In this document: in pieces, positions 11,132 through 22,267 of the stretch
Position numbering within the stretch: the stretch's first letter is position 1
How the letters are laid out: each line of letters begins with the position of its first letter
From: Zingiber officinale
Lineage: Eukaryota > Streptophyta > Magnoliopsida > Zingiberales > Zingiberaceae
Length of the DNA: 64,000 nucleotides
Assembly (NCBI RefSeq): GCF_018446385.1
Contig: NC_056001.1
Location: 6,963,600-7,027,599 of the forward strand
Reading direction: 5' to 3'
The notes under the pieces: generated by a model
Seen by the model: the letters and a program-made list of their open reading frames with translations, nothing else
Databases searched by the model: none
What the model was told of the DNA's origin: nothing
Made by a program: the position numbers and the translations under genes

Positions 11132-14100
11132 ATGGATTTCTTGGAGGAATTTCTACTTACTGCGCTGATCTCCGTCCTGCTCGCCTTCCTCTTTGGGAGC
11201 TTCTCCGCCGACAGGCCAGAGGCGGCATCTGCCGCGGCGGAGGATTTTGAGCCCCGGCCGAGGGCCTTGAATCCGATCCAGGCGGAGGAGGTGGAGGGGA
11301 AGTCGTCGGTCGTTGCCCTTGGTGAATCCAATTGCACGGATGCCGAGGCCGTTGAGGTCGAGGAGGAACGATCGGATGCGAATGGATTGGAAAAGGACGG
11401 GGTTGTTGTTGGATTCGACCGCAAGAATGAAGAGTTTTTTGACGGGGTAGTCGGGAATGGAAGAATTGAGGATGATTTAGCGGAGCCGGGTGAAGCAAAA
11501 CGGGCGGAGCAAGTCGCGGAACTGGGCGGCGAACTGGTTGGAAACAAGGAAGAGGCGGGGCATGTTGACGAGGGTAATTGGAAATCGTTGCTTCAAGGGG
11601 AGGATGAATGGGAAGGGATCGAGAGAAGCGATACGGAGAAATTATTTCGAACCGCGAGCGAGTTCGTCGGCAGCGAGGTAGGTGGAGAGGCAGTGTCGAA
11701 ACTGAGTAATGAAGTGCAAATGCAGTTGTACGGACTGCATAAGGTTGCGACCGAAGGGCCGTGCAATGAGCCACAACCCCTGATTTTGATGATGTCTGCT
11801 CGCGCCAAATGGTACTGTGGGATACTTGTCGTTACTCTCGCTCCCTCGTTGATTTCTTCGCGTGATATAATTCGTTTTAGTGCCATTGCTGACTGATCTG
11901 GAATTTTGTTTTCGATTTGGATCTTGTGAGTCCTTTGCGAACTTTGTGGCAAGTAGGCATTAGATGCATTACTCTTGCTGAATTTGTCTATAGCACGAAA
12001 TGTTGTTTTTTTTCTGCTGCTTCGGTAATCAATGTATTAGCGTTAGGCTTTAATCGTATTTTATTTTTGTAATGTTAGAACCAGGAGCTGACCACCACCA
12101 ACTGTAGGTATAGGAATAAACACTTACACGTCCCACGGGGTTATCCGGAGTGGTTATTGCGTAGGAGATTGCCTAATGAGATCGTGGGTTCGAATCGCGG
12201 GGTAGTCAGGGCGTAAATCTCTAGTCCCCATGTCCCTCTTCCCACTGTGCACTAGTTTCTCCGGTTACCGTGATTAACCTCCCTCGTGATGGCCTTGGGC
12301 AAGGTAAGGCGGGGGCGCTGGGGGCGAGCGTTATCGCCTTTTGCCCAAGGAATAAACACTTACACGCCCCTTAGTGACCGACAGATGGCTAGTACATGGA
12401 TTGTGGTTGCCACGAGGTTTGGAGATCAATTCCTAGCTAGTAGCTAGGTTACTATCCTTTCTCATGTACTGGTCACTGTTCAGATTAATAGTCATTCATG
12501 ATTTACCTCTTTTCTCATTGTCTGCGGACGGATTGTGAGGAGGCGTCTGGGTGAGCATTATCATCTTTTGCCACCATGCCACCCGGAATAAACACTTACA
12601 CGTCTCCACGGGATGCCCAAACGGATCAATTCCCGGCTGGCGCATGTCTTCGGGAAAAAAATACTCCTCTCACCTCCTAACCAACTTGGCGGTTGACTAT
12701 AAGTTAACTTTATGATTTACCTCCTGTTATAGAAACTAGGGGCGAGCCTGGGATGAGCGTAATCATCTTTTGCTACTAAAAGCATAAGTAGTTACACGCC
12801 CCCAAGGGTATAGCTGAGGTGGTAAGTGGATGAAGATTTACCACTTGAGGTCGAGGAGTCAAACCTCGGGACTGGCGGGGCATAAATTGGGGCATAAATC
12901 TCTGCATCCTGTATAACTCACCCCTATCCACTTATCTCCTTAGTCACTGTGATTTACCTACTCCATGGTCCTGAGGCGGGCTGGTGGAGGCATGGGGGCG
13001 AGTGCTTCGCCTTTTTGCCACCGGAATAAACTTTGACACGTAGCGTATGACCTTTTGCAGAAAAAGAATAAACACTTAGGGTGCGTTTGGTTTGCCCCAT
13101 TTTTATTTTCATTTTCTGAAAAACGCGTGTTTTTCATTTTTTAGAAAATGACTTTTCCGCGTTTTTCGTTTTCTTAGAAAATGCTCTCTCATTTTCTTAA
13201 AAATGATCGTGGAAAACGCAAACCAAACGCGTTTTCCATTTTCTCTGAAAATGAAAACAGAAAACAGCGTAGAAAACGCAAACCAAACGCCCCCTTAGAG
13301 AGGCAGAGGAGCTGAGCTAGCCACAAGATAGATATCTTTGGAGGATTAGCTTCCTGAGAATTCCTTCAGTACAAATGAAATTCATCCCTATACAGAGACC
13401 ACCTCTAGGAAATCTTCTCTGTTTGAGCAGATAGGGGGCATCATCACCATTCCCAAATGCACGCACTGTTAGGCTAGTTAATTGTCGTCCTTCTGAAAAC
13501 TGGGAGCTGCAATTGTTACATCTATGCGAATGCTGATAGGTGGATATCTGGGCATCAAGATTTGTCAAATTTATTTTTTGTTCAAGTGTATTTCTCCATC
13601 TTGATCTGAACAGGAACTGTGTTTAGCCAAGAGTTCAAATTGATGATAAAGTAGAAATTCATGCTGCTGCATGGAAATTATTCTTTTGGTCATAGTGAAT
13701 ATTTTTGTCATTTGAGCAAATTCTAGTGCTTCGTTGATCCACTGTCAATGTGCTGGGAAGCCACCTTTTTTCCCTCAAGAAAACCACTGTTCTCAATCAG
13801 ATATCTGATTCTGCTCTCTATTTCACTGCAAGCATATTTTTGGCATGTTTCATTAATTATGCATTACTGTCTTTAATATTGTATATATCATCATTTTTTG
13901 TTTAGCAGAATAACAGGAGATTGAAGTTCAGATATGCCTTATTTTTTAGTTCAGAATTTTATGCATGTGATGAAGTATGCTCTCTATTGTACTAGGTATT
14001 CATGGCAGCAACTAGGAAATATGAATCCAGAAGCTGCTATGGAACACTATATCAATCTTCTTACTGAAAGTATTCCTGAATGGATGGTGGAGACGTCCAA

Positions 14101-15729
14101 AGTAATTCAGACACAAACTTTTTTTTATTAACTTTTGAGGTGAGCTAATGTACTATGAGTTCATAATGTAGGTGGAAGACAAAGGTCATGATGCCAATGA
14201 TCCTCCTGCAGCAGATGTCTTGAAAATAGGTCATGTTGAGCCAAAGTCCTCTCAATCTAAATCTGGAACTGAAATGTAATATCCTTAATCATTGCCCTAT
14301 AGTCTGTCAGTTGGATTTAGAGATATTTCTTATCAGCTTCTTTGTTTGCACCGTAGCATCAGTTGAATAATGTCATGATTTGCAGTGTAGAAAATTCGTC
14401 ATCTGCAGCTGTCACTGAAAATCTAGAGGCAGGTTCCCAACTTTTAAAACAAGGTGAGTATGTTCTTGACATTAATTCCTGGAGTATAAATATTATAGAT
14501 GTTTTTGTAGGTTGAAGATTCAAGTTTTGATAAGGACCTATATAAGTTGTTAATAAGGTCTCAGGTTCAAATTCTGTCTTTCCAATGGTTTTAATAAGGA
14601 CCTATATGAGTTGTTAATCAGCATGAGAGAAATGTTTCTATAGCTCATTTGATTAATTCTACGTGCACTGAAGAATCTGAAAGTCTAGCCATTAGCTAAT
14701 GGGATTTAGGTTCCCAACACCTCAACGTAAGTAGCTCATTAGATGAACGGTGGCACTTTCTATGAAGGAAACTAACTATGATGTTAGAAAGGAGTTGAAT
14801 GCAGGCTGTGTACCTGATTTTAGGTGTAACAAACAGCTTGCTGTATGTTGCCTGTGTTATAGCTCTATACCTGATTTTAGATGTAACAATCCAGATGCTG
14901 TATGTTATCTGTCATATCTGTATACCTGATTTTAGGTGTAACAAACAGCTTGCCATATGTTACCTGTGTTATTTTTGTGATATTATACTGTGCATAAGCA
15001 TATACTTAATTTATGTTATAACATATGAAAATCTTGTGTTACTAAATAATACAATGGAACGTTACTTTGCTAGTTGTAAAATCATAAAGCAATGATATAA
15101 GAACATTCAACATTCTCCTGTATGCTTCTGCAAACTATTGCACAGGTTCCTTCTCTCCCATTCCACCCCCCATCATCTTCTATATCTCAGCTAATTTGTG
15201 AGTTTAGCTATGAAAGAAATGGAATTGCAAAGTGAAAAGATATATTACCATTATTCCTCTTGGATACAACCTGGAATTTGAATAAATGGAGAATTTCTCT
15301 TACATATGGGTGAGGATCTAGATAATGACAAATATGTTTACTGGAATCTTGATTTTGCATGTGTTCATCTCATAGTTATATTGTTTTATCATTCATGGCC
15401 ATATTTTTTAAGACACTCACTGCACCAACCAAATGGAGAGGAATGCATGAATTAGATGTTGTAGAAAATTAACACAATTTTGCACTGAAGTGGGTTAAGA
15501 TGAGTCCTTTCCATTCAAAAGTGATTTTGGGCCTTTTCCACTTCAAAATTTGCGTATGATTTACATTGTCACGATTGAGCATCAACACTTGGTTTCTCCA
15601 TTCATTCACCACTTAGTTTAGCAAATGCTACTTTTTTCTTTTCATTATTTTTTCTAATTGGTGTATCATACAGGGTTGGCAAATATGTTGCTTTTCACCC
15701 TGATCTCACCTACTAGAGTGGCATTCTGA
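11132..15729 (+). CDS. ACBP3-like: Acyl-CoA-binding protein, class III / ACBP3-like (copy 1)
   Basis: Predicted as join(11132..11811, 13996..14101, 14172..14275, 14386..14453, 15674..15729), about 337 residues; all introns are GT-AG and phases match. Residues 5-23 form a hydrophobic signal or anchor helix, then comes an acidic linker. The acyl-CoA-binding domain at about 165-260 includes YGLHKVATEGP and, across the first intron, KWYSWQQLGNMNPEAAMEHY. ACBP3-type proteins bind acyl-CoA esters and phospholipids in the secretory pathway or outside the cell. A C-terminal rather than N-terminal ACB domain is what marks this class. ATG 11132 is chosen because it begins the hydrophobic helix. The last exon (18 codons) fits by phase only; reading through the fourth donor would instead stop at about 14,513. 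The 2.2 kb first intron carries a SINE array and a MITE. Confidence 0.85.
12115..13078 (+). mobile_element. Head-to-tail array of SINEs at one target sequence (copy 1)
   Basis: Inside ACBP intron 1, four related SINE bodies in the same orientation (12,131-12,350; 12,367-12,586; 12,603-12,782; 12,799-13,024), plus a short tail (13,041-13,066), are separated by the same 16-mer AATAAACACTTACACG or a decayed form. It occurs at 12,115, 12,351, 12,587, 12,783, 13,025 and 13,067 (the last cut off). The first unit has a B-box-like GGTTCGAATC near 12,188. The units share a 3' end with the TGATTTACCTC, GGGGGCGAGCG and CGCCTTTTGCC phrases. This looks like repeated insertion into, or expansion through, the same target duplication. 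Confidence 0.7.
13079..13294. mobile_element. Tourist-like MITE (copy 1, 216 bp)
   Basis: Terminal inverted repeats GGGTGCGTTTGGTTTGC and GCAAACCAAACGCCCCC are flanked by TTA on both sides (13,076-13,078 and 13,295-13,297), the hallmark of PIF/Harbinger Tourist elements. The interior repeats GTTTTC/GAAAAC words. It inserted into the last target 16-mer of the adjacent SINE array. Confidence 0.85.
14811..14977 (+). repeat. Three tandem units of about 56 bp in ACBP intron 4 (copy 1)
   Basis: Units start at 14,811, 14,868 and 14,923, each opening with TACCTGATTTTAG(G/A)TGTAACA and containing a TATGTT(G/A) phrase. The first and third are most alike. Copy 2 has the same array at 45,050-45,216. Confidence 0.8.
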
Positions 15730-17688
15730 ATTTATTACAAGCTTGGCCGAGCATGTCTCTGAGGAATTAATGCTCGAGTTTCAAATTGGTTCAATGTATA
15801 GTAGCTTGCTGGTGGTGCACAGGATTATTATTCGTCATAACTGGTGGATTGGATTGTCTTTTAGTGCTTGTTAAGTACTTGAGGTTGTATATATTGTATA
15901 TATCTAGTAAACATCTGCCAGTGGAACAAGGGCAGCTTCCGTAAAGATTGTTCGTTTACAGTGCTCAAACTTTCAATTGTGCTTATCAGAAAAGATTAAT
16001 GAAGGATGCCTGTTGAAATCTACTCCACTGACTCTTGCTCGACAAATAAGATTCGGCACAGTTGTATTTCGAGTAGTTTCTTAACACTAACAAAAGAAAA
16101 AGTTCAATGGGGAACTTGAGTTTCTCGAGGAATCATTCTAAAATTGTTCTAGTCACCATGTTTAACTTTTAAAGGAAATGATGGTCTTATGGTGAAAAAT
16201 GATTTCTAAAAGCTTTTGGACAGGTCACTTAATCAGAGTTATATTTCACCTAAAAATCCCATTGTTATCAATATTTATACCTCTCTTTTTAGGTGCAGTG
16301 CAGTCGCATTTTATGGAAATCGTTCACTAAATTAGAAAATACATATGACCTAAATGTGTTTTTCTTTTTTCTACTCTTTTTTTCTCTAAAATGATTATAC
16401 GTTGACTCCTGGTGTCCTACATCGATCCCATAACTATTTGTAGAGAGTTAAATTAAAAAATCGAACATCCTATCAAATGAGACAATATTTCTACCGGTTT
16501 TATTAGAAATTGACCTTTGTCTATTTCTATATATCCATCCCGTAATGACTAATTTAATTATGTCCTAAATGCAACCTAAATATTCCTCCTTGCATTGATA
16601 AAAAGGGGCAATTAAGTTAGAAATGAATCTACCTCAATAATGATCAGAAATCTCATATTAAAGCACAATGTTAATCATCCTAATTAAAAATATATATATT
16701 AATAATTGCTTTGTCTAGTATAAATGAATTATATTTGAATAAATTTTAACTAAAAATCAAGACTAAAAGGGCCCCTTAAAAAATAATATTTTAAATTTTA
16801 AGGATTATTAAACTAACTAGTTAAATTTAAAATTGGCAATTTAAAAATAATTATATATTCTTTTATTAGTAAATGTTGAAGGAACATGAATACACATCTT
16901 AGAATCACATTGCATCATCAATTTTTTTTTTTTTTATTTCGATCATTATAATTTAAGGAACAATAATTGATGATGTATTTTTTTTTTTAAAAAATATTAT
17001 CTTACTATTTTATTAAAAATCTCCCCCCTTTACTAACTAACTTTGGTGAAGCCTAAAATGAATTTACATTATTATCCTTTTTTCTATTCACACTAAAAAT
17101 AATTCCAAGGTTTATTAGTAATTCCACAAGCGAAACAATCAGTGATCTAAAGTTCGAGACTCAGCTATTATGAACGAGATTTGGTGTATAGGGTCAAAAG
17201 TTATGTTAGATCAAATATAACTAGAGGTCTGAATATAGAATATGAATTACAATAAAAATCTATAATTTATCATTAATTTTGAAATTGAAAATCAAGTACG
17301 CATACGCAAACAAAATTATATAAATTTAAAATTAAAGTAAAAATCTTAATGACTTCATGTGTTTGGTCTAATCCGTAGCCTGCTGGACTCGCAGGTATAT
17401 AAATTCCCTTTTGATCATTATGGTGTAAGCTACTGAATTTCAATTGATTTTTTTTCCCTTCTTTTGTGTGTTTTCAAACATGTTAGCTTTGTAAATGACA
17501 TTGCCACAATTAAGGGTGAAACTCACGTTGAGTAAGTCATTACTCAAATCATAAATCACATATCACATAATCAGCATAGTGAACAAGAAAAACAAAAATG
17601 CTAATCTTAAAGTACACAATGGGATTTTTTTGTTGAAGCTTTTACAACTGGTGGTGTATATCTTATCCTCATTTGCTGTTTTGAGTAG
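15730..17688 (+). other. ACBP 3' region, repeat end, and spacer before the next gene
   Basis: No exon recognised. The ACBP 3' UTR probably occupies the first few hundred bases. Similarity to copy 2 ends near 17,020. From 17,020 to 17,688 the sequence is AT-rich and unique within the window. I looked here for 5' exons of the following gene and found none. Confidence 0.4.
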
Positions 17689-20053
17689 GTGTTCGAAGCA
17701 TTTACAAAGGATGAAGAGGTTGTTATCGAGGCTTTGTGTGAATTATCCAAAATGCTACCTATAGGTGCACAAACTGCAGATAAGGAAGATAGAAAAGCAT
17801 TGGACAATCACCAAATTTACTTGGCTAGTTGCTCAGAAGGTGAATTCTTTTATATATACTTTGTTTTTTTTTTCATTTTCAGTTTTTGGAATTTGAAGGG
17901 GAGCCTTGGCGCAATGGTAAAGTTGTTGCTTTGTGACCAGCCTCTTGCAAAAAGCAGAGTAAGGCTGCGTACAATGAATCCTTCCCCGGGACCCCGCATG
18001 GCGGGAGCTTCGTGCACCGGGCTGTCCTTTTTTTTCAGTTTTTGAAATTTATGCATTTTATCTGATTTAACAGGTTCGAAAGTGGATAAAAATCTTTTGC
18101 AACAAGCCCTGGCTGATGAAAGTAAGAATACCTCTTCTTGCTTGGTGAAGCCATTAGAAGATGAAAAAATTGAAGTGCATGCTCCTTCTGAGCAGTCTAC
18201 GGCAGTTTGCCAGAAAAAAACTGCTGATTCTAATTTGAATAGAACTCCAGAACTAACTTTGATTGAAACTGAACACCCAGAGAATGCTCCTTCCATAACT
18301 TGTATGAGTATTTCCAGACGTCCAGGAGTGCTGCATCGTTGCTGTACTGGAAATAGGTTGGTTTTTTCCATCTGAGCTGTGGTCTTTTCAACATTGTTTG
18401 GTTAACAACATATTATTATATTCTGTTCACTTTTTTTTCTTCTTCATTTTCATGAAAGAGTGATACAACCAGCTGAGCAAGTTGAGTGTAACAATGAAGG
18501 TAATGTAAAGTTGGTGCCTCACATAGGAAATGAATTGATTCCCCAAAACATTATAATATGAATAATTTAGATAGTTTAGTTTTAATTAACCTAATCAATA
18601 ATTCAATTAATAATTACTTCCTAATGCACTTAGCAGGAACTCCATCACAAATCCAGAAATCAAGCAGTTCTACAGTTTGGTCTCGTCCTCGGAATAATAT
18701 CACTGGACTTTCTTCCAAAGTAATTGATCTTCCAACTGAGAAGGTAATAATGCATGAAAAATAGAAAGACCATTTATTTATAGATTCATCTGTGTGTGAA
18801 ACTTCCTCCAAATAATTACTTCTTGTTCATGTTGCTTGTAACTTTTTGTAGTGTTCTTACTTTGGTCCCACCAAATAATTTTTTTTACTTTCGGATTGTA
18901 TAAGCCTACAATTGTTTCTAGTAGTAGTTATGTTGTGTTGCTTCTTGTAGGTTCCTCTTGGTGCAATCCCAACATGGAAGAAGTGCGCCATCCATGTATT
19001 CATCGGACATAATATCAAAAGCTATCAGGATAAAGAGAGACAATGCAGACTTTCCTCAGTGTGTGATGAATCTAAGCAGGGGGAGAGAAAATCATGTGCA
19101 CTAGCAAACAATGAGAGAGCTGGGTCACAAAGTGGATCGAGTGGAATGGCTTCTGCTGCTATTTCTCTAGTGGAGAGGAATAAGCACGAAGGAAGAAATG
19201 GAATTTTATGTTATAGTAGACAGATGCAAGCCCAGCAATATTCTGGTTTACTGGATGCCAAGCAAAAACCGGTAATTTCTTGTTGTCATTGTTTTTGATT
19301 TCACATGTCCCTAATAGATTTCATCTTTCTTTTCCAGGTCTGTGACTTTCTTTCGTTGTCATCCGGAGGTGATAGTGTCCATACTGCAGACGGAGCGAAG
19401 TTTACTGGGCAGCTTCATTCTCCCAATTTGCATACCCATGTTCCTCAACATTCCCTTATGCCTTTTCCTTTCCATAGTTATCCATATGCCCTACCTTATT
19501 CAGAAAAGCTACTTCCTGTGGCGACTCAACAGGTAGACAAATAATCATTTTTCTATGAAGACATTTAACATTCCTTCTTCCTCTGTGACTGGATCATTAA
19601 TCAATAAGCTTTTCATACTCTGTTTGGAATTCCGGTTGAGGCTTCCTGGAACTCAAATTGCTTTTTCTTTTCTTTTTGTGTATACAGGTGCAACTACAGG
19701 CACCACATTTTATGGGAAATCAATTCTATAGACCCCAGATGGATAGCGCCATCAGCAATATACAGCTTCAACAGCAGTATCAGCTGCAACTGCTATGGCA
19801 GGCTCATTATGCTAACTACCGACCCCCTGCAGGTATCGGTGTGCCACCGAATGAGCGGCCACACGACTCTTCTGCTTCTCTTGTCCAAAGTGCTCGGACT
19901 TCAATTCTCTCTCCTCCCCTTTCTGTACAGATGCAAGGCGAATCTTATCACCCAACTTTCCTTCGTCAACATCGTCAGCTTATTGCTAATGCTTCCTCAT
20001 CATCTGCAAATGTAAAGCCTCACAAGAACCGACAATTGGGGACCCTGTTATGA
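17689..20053 (+). CDS. Unknown plant protein, seven exons, 5' part not found
   Basis: Predicted as join(17689..17839, 18074..18356, 18459..18499, 18637..18743, 18951..19271, 19338..19532, 19688..20053); all junctions are GT-AG and phases agree. The first recognised exon opens straight after an acceptor in phase 0 (VFEAFTKDEEVVIEALCELS), so upstream coding exons are missing or unseen. The product is polar. It has a conserved-looking block VPLGAIPTWKKCAIHVFIGH, then a Ser-rich part and a Pro/Gln/His-rich tail (QLQQQYQLQLLWQAHYANYR) ending at GTLL. The Gln- and Pro-rich composition suggests a nuclear or regulatory protein; the W-K-K-C-A-x-H-V-x-I block recalls plant proteins of the TIME FOR COFFEE kind, but I am not sure and assign no function. 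Lying just right of the repeat boundary, it may be truncated by rearrangement. Confidence 0.65.
17898..18034 (+). mobile_element. Au SINE, internally shortened
   Basis: It begins GGGGAGCCTTGGCGCAA and ends with the Au-type GCACCGGGCTGTCCTTTT run. The piece that would hold the B-box is absent (GTGACC passes directly into CAGCCTCTTGC). Flanks TTTCAGTTTTTGGAATTT and TTTCAGTTTTTGAAATTT look like a target duplication. It lies in the first intron of the unknown gene. Confidence 0.85.
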
Positions 20054-20485
20054 GTGGCTCTCGTGATAGACACTCTCTTGGTGACAAATTTATCCAATAG
20101 GATGACATATCCACTTATCTTGTTCTTTCGAGGGCGGCCTAGCTGCGGTTTACAAGCACTCTCGATGACAAATTTATCCACTAGGATGACATTTCCGACA
20201 CCTCTGTCTATATACTTGGCGAAGCATATAGGAAGCGAACTCGTCCTGATGATCTGGTTTTCTTTTGCATTGGTAAAAGAAGGAAGAGCCCTGTGTTCAG
20301 TGCTTGGCACTCCAATTTAGTTAGATTTGTGTGTTTCGCTGCACTTCGTGACGTGGGCTAGTAATATGGTGCAGTGATGCTCAAGTCTAATTAAATCAGA
20401 TATTTGGTAAATATGTTAAAAAGTTGTGATATTTGTAGCGACATCTATGGGTAATGCAATGATAGTTACAATAGTAAGAGTTTTT
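20054..20485 (+). other. 3' UTR and flank of the unknown gene
   Basis: Non-coding by appearance. It contains a short internal repetition (GACAAATTTATCCA(A/C)TAGGATGACAT at about 20,080 and 20,165). Confidence 0.4.
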
Positions 20486-20700
20486 GGGATATATTCAATT
20501 AAGAGATTAAATGATTTTTATTATTTTTTTAATGATAAATTTTTACGGAGTTAGTAGATTTTTATTGACTTTCATAGAATCTTATATAGTTATGAAAAAA
20601 ATTTGATGAAGTTTTATAACTTTTTTGCAAGATTTTTATAAATATTTATAAATTTTATGAAAACTTGTGAATTTAAGGGGTGTATTAAATTTTGGGAAAG
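20486..20700 (+). mobile_element. MITE-like element, forward copy
   Basis: AT-rich block from GGGATATATTCAATTAAG to about GGGGTGTATTAAATTTTGGG. Its right part (TTGCAAGATTTTTATAAATA, then ACTTGTGAATTTAAGG) is found inverted at about 22,268-22,400, in the centre of the large inverted repeat. GTGTATTCAAT-type ends recur several times around here. Confidence 0.5.
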
Positions 20701-20734
20701 GTGGTGTCTAAGGGGGTGTATTTAATATTGGACT

Positions 20735-22240
20735 TTTAATTACTTTGAATGACTTTTATGAATTTTAAAATCTAGGTGTATTCAATCTAGACTTTTATAA
20801 ACTTTATAGAAATATGGTGGTATCGAAATTAGATTTTTATAGATATATGAAAAATCTTTTCCATTTACTCTATTCATTGGTGTCGTTCAGTAATATTGGG
20901 AAAATTTTCTCATTTTTATTTGTTCGAACTCGTGATCTGAACAAGATGCACATACACCCTAGTACATGCTCCTCGACGCTGAGGACATTCTCTAAGAGCG
21001 AGAGATTTCGTAACATTTCTTATTAGCTGATTGACTGTCTTGCATTTCTAATAAATTGTTTAATAGTTGACATGTCATATAATTATATAATTAGAAATTA
21101 GAATGGAAATGTGGTATTTAAACTTAAACTTTTTAAAAATCTATAAAATTATTTTGGTATTTAAAGTTTAAATAGATTTCCATAGATTCTTTTGAAAATC
21201 TTTGGATATAAATTTTAATTAATAAAAGCTCTTCAAAACATTCAGTACAATTTTAAAAATAAAATAAAAAGTCTTCTCCTATCTTTGAAATTTTTATAGA
21301 CTTCAAATCACTTTAATTTTTTACAAATAAGTTCTTTCTCTTCCTGCTCTTCGATTTTGATTATTTATTTGATCTTAAAGGTCTTATCCTTGTTTAACCT
21401 CTTGGCGGCGTGCATCAACGTCTCAGCATGCATTTCATATGAAGCTGAGAGTCTTATGAAATGTCGTTCTCTGATGTTATAACTGCAAAAGAATGGATCG
21501 GAACGGCTGGAACGGAACAGCAGCCGCTTGCAGCCTTTTCTCCAGCAGTGACTCATGGCGGCAGGCGCGGAGATTTTTTCTTCAGTTGCTTGTGATGGAA
21601 AACAATGAGTGTCATCCGGTGAAGCTTGCGGTGCACCAGAAAAGAGGAAAACCAATAGAAAATTGTTTAAGGCAGTCAGTGATGCTTTTGTCGACTATTT
21701 GCACGTAGGTCAAAGTCGAAGTTGATTTGAACAACGGCGCTGTGCGGAAGAGAAACTTGAGACAGTAGATTTTAATATAAAATATATATTAATAAATCAA
21801 ATAAATTTTAAACTTAATTAATAGCTAATTTAATAAAGTCTAATAAAATTGGACCTAAAAATATTCTATAAAATTTATTAAATTTTAAAAATTCCTAAAT
21901 AAATTTTATATATTTATATTTATTTGTTTTAATAATATTATTACTAATCAAATTTATCAATTTAACATTTTATTAAAAGTTTGACTAAATTAAAGGGTTG
22001 ACCAACATTTCAAGTTAATTTGGATCAAATTTATAAAAAAAATATTAAAATTATTATAATATTGTTGGACTTAAAATTATTTTAATAAAGTTTTTTATCT
22101 AAGTAAGACGTTATCTTCTCTTTGTTTTTAGCCAAAAACAAATAAAAGTATAAAAAGTTGTTTATGGACAAGTATGCTATTTATTATTTTATTAAAAAAA
22201 TAAATTTAATTAGATATTTTAAGTTTTGTTTAAAAATAAA
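20735..22240 (+). repeat. Large inverted repeat, left arm
   Basis: Reverse-complement match to 22,445-23,768. Landmarks: CATGCATTTCATATGAAGCT at about 21,427 against AGCTTCACATGAAATGCATG at about 23,304; and TTATCTTCTCTTTGTTTTTA at about 22,110 against AAAACAAAGAGAGGATAACG at about 22,567. This arm has roughly 200 bp extra near 20,830-21,060. Arms differ at many positions, so the inversion is not recent. A more GC-rich core (about 21,390-21,720) may be captured genic sequence. Confidence 0.85.
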
Positions 22241-22267
22241 TATTGTGCGAGACCATAACCGCATATG

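Larger units (their letters stand above)
1..17020 (+). repeat. Long direct repeat, copy 1 (left end outside window)
   Basis: This block recurs almost base for base at 31,105-47,250. The coordinate offset is 31,104 at the start, 30,954 after 3,867, 30,946 after the T-run near 5,880, 30,532 after about 10,070 and 30,239 after about 13,300, so only a handful of indels separate the copies. Introns and spacers are as similar as exons, with few substitutions seen by eye. Similarity stops near 17,020, where an AT-rich stretch passes into unrelated sequence. Since base 1 is already inside the repeat, its true left end is not visible. It is either a recent segmental tandem duplication or an uncollapsed haplotype. 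Confidence 0.95.

Noticed and set aside
10939-11774. Antisense frames of about 200 residues over ACBP exon 1
   Set aside because: Ser/Pro- and Arg-rich shadow translations without motifs; sense frame is coding.
12181-12200. Possible tRNA gene from the B-box-like GGTTCGAATC
   Set aside because: No cloverleaf can be drawn; it is the head of a SINE in an array.
14811-14977. CRISPR-like spaced repeats
   Set aside because: Only three contiguous 56 bp units in a plant intron; ordinary tandem duplication.
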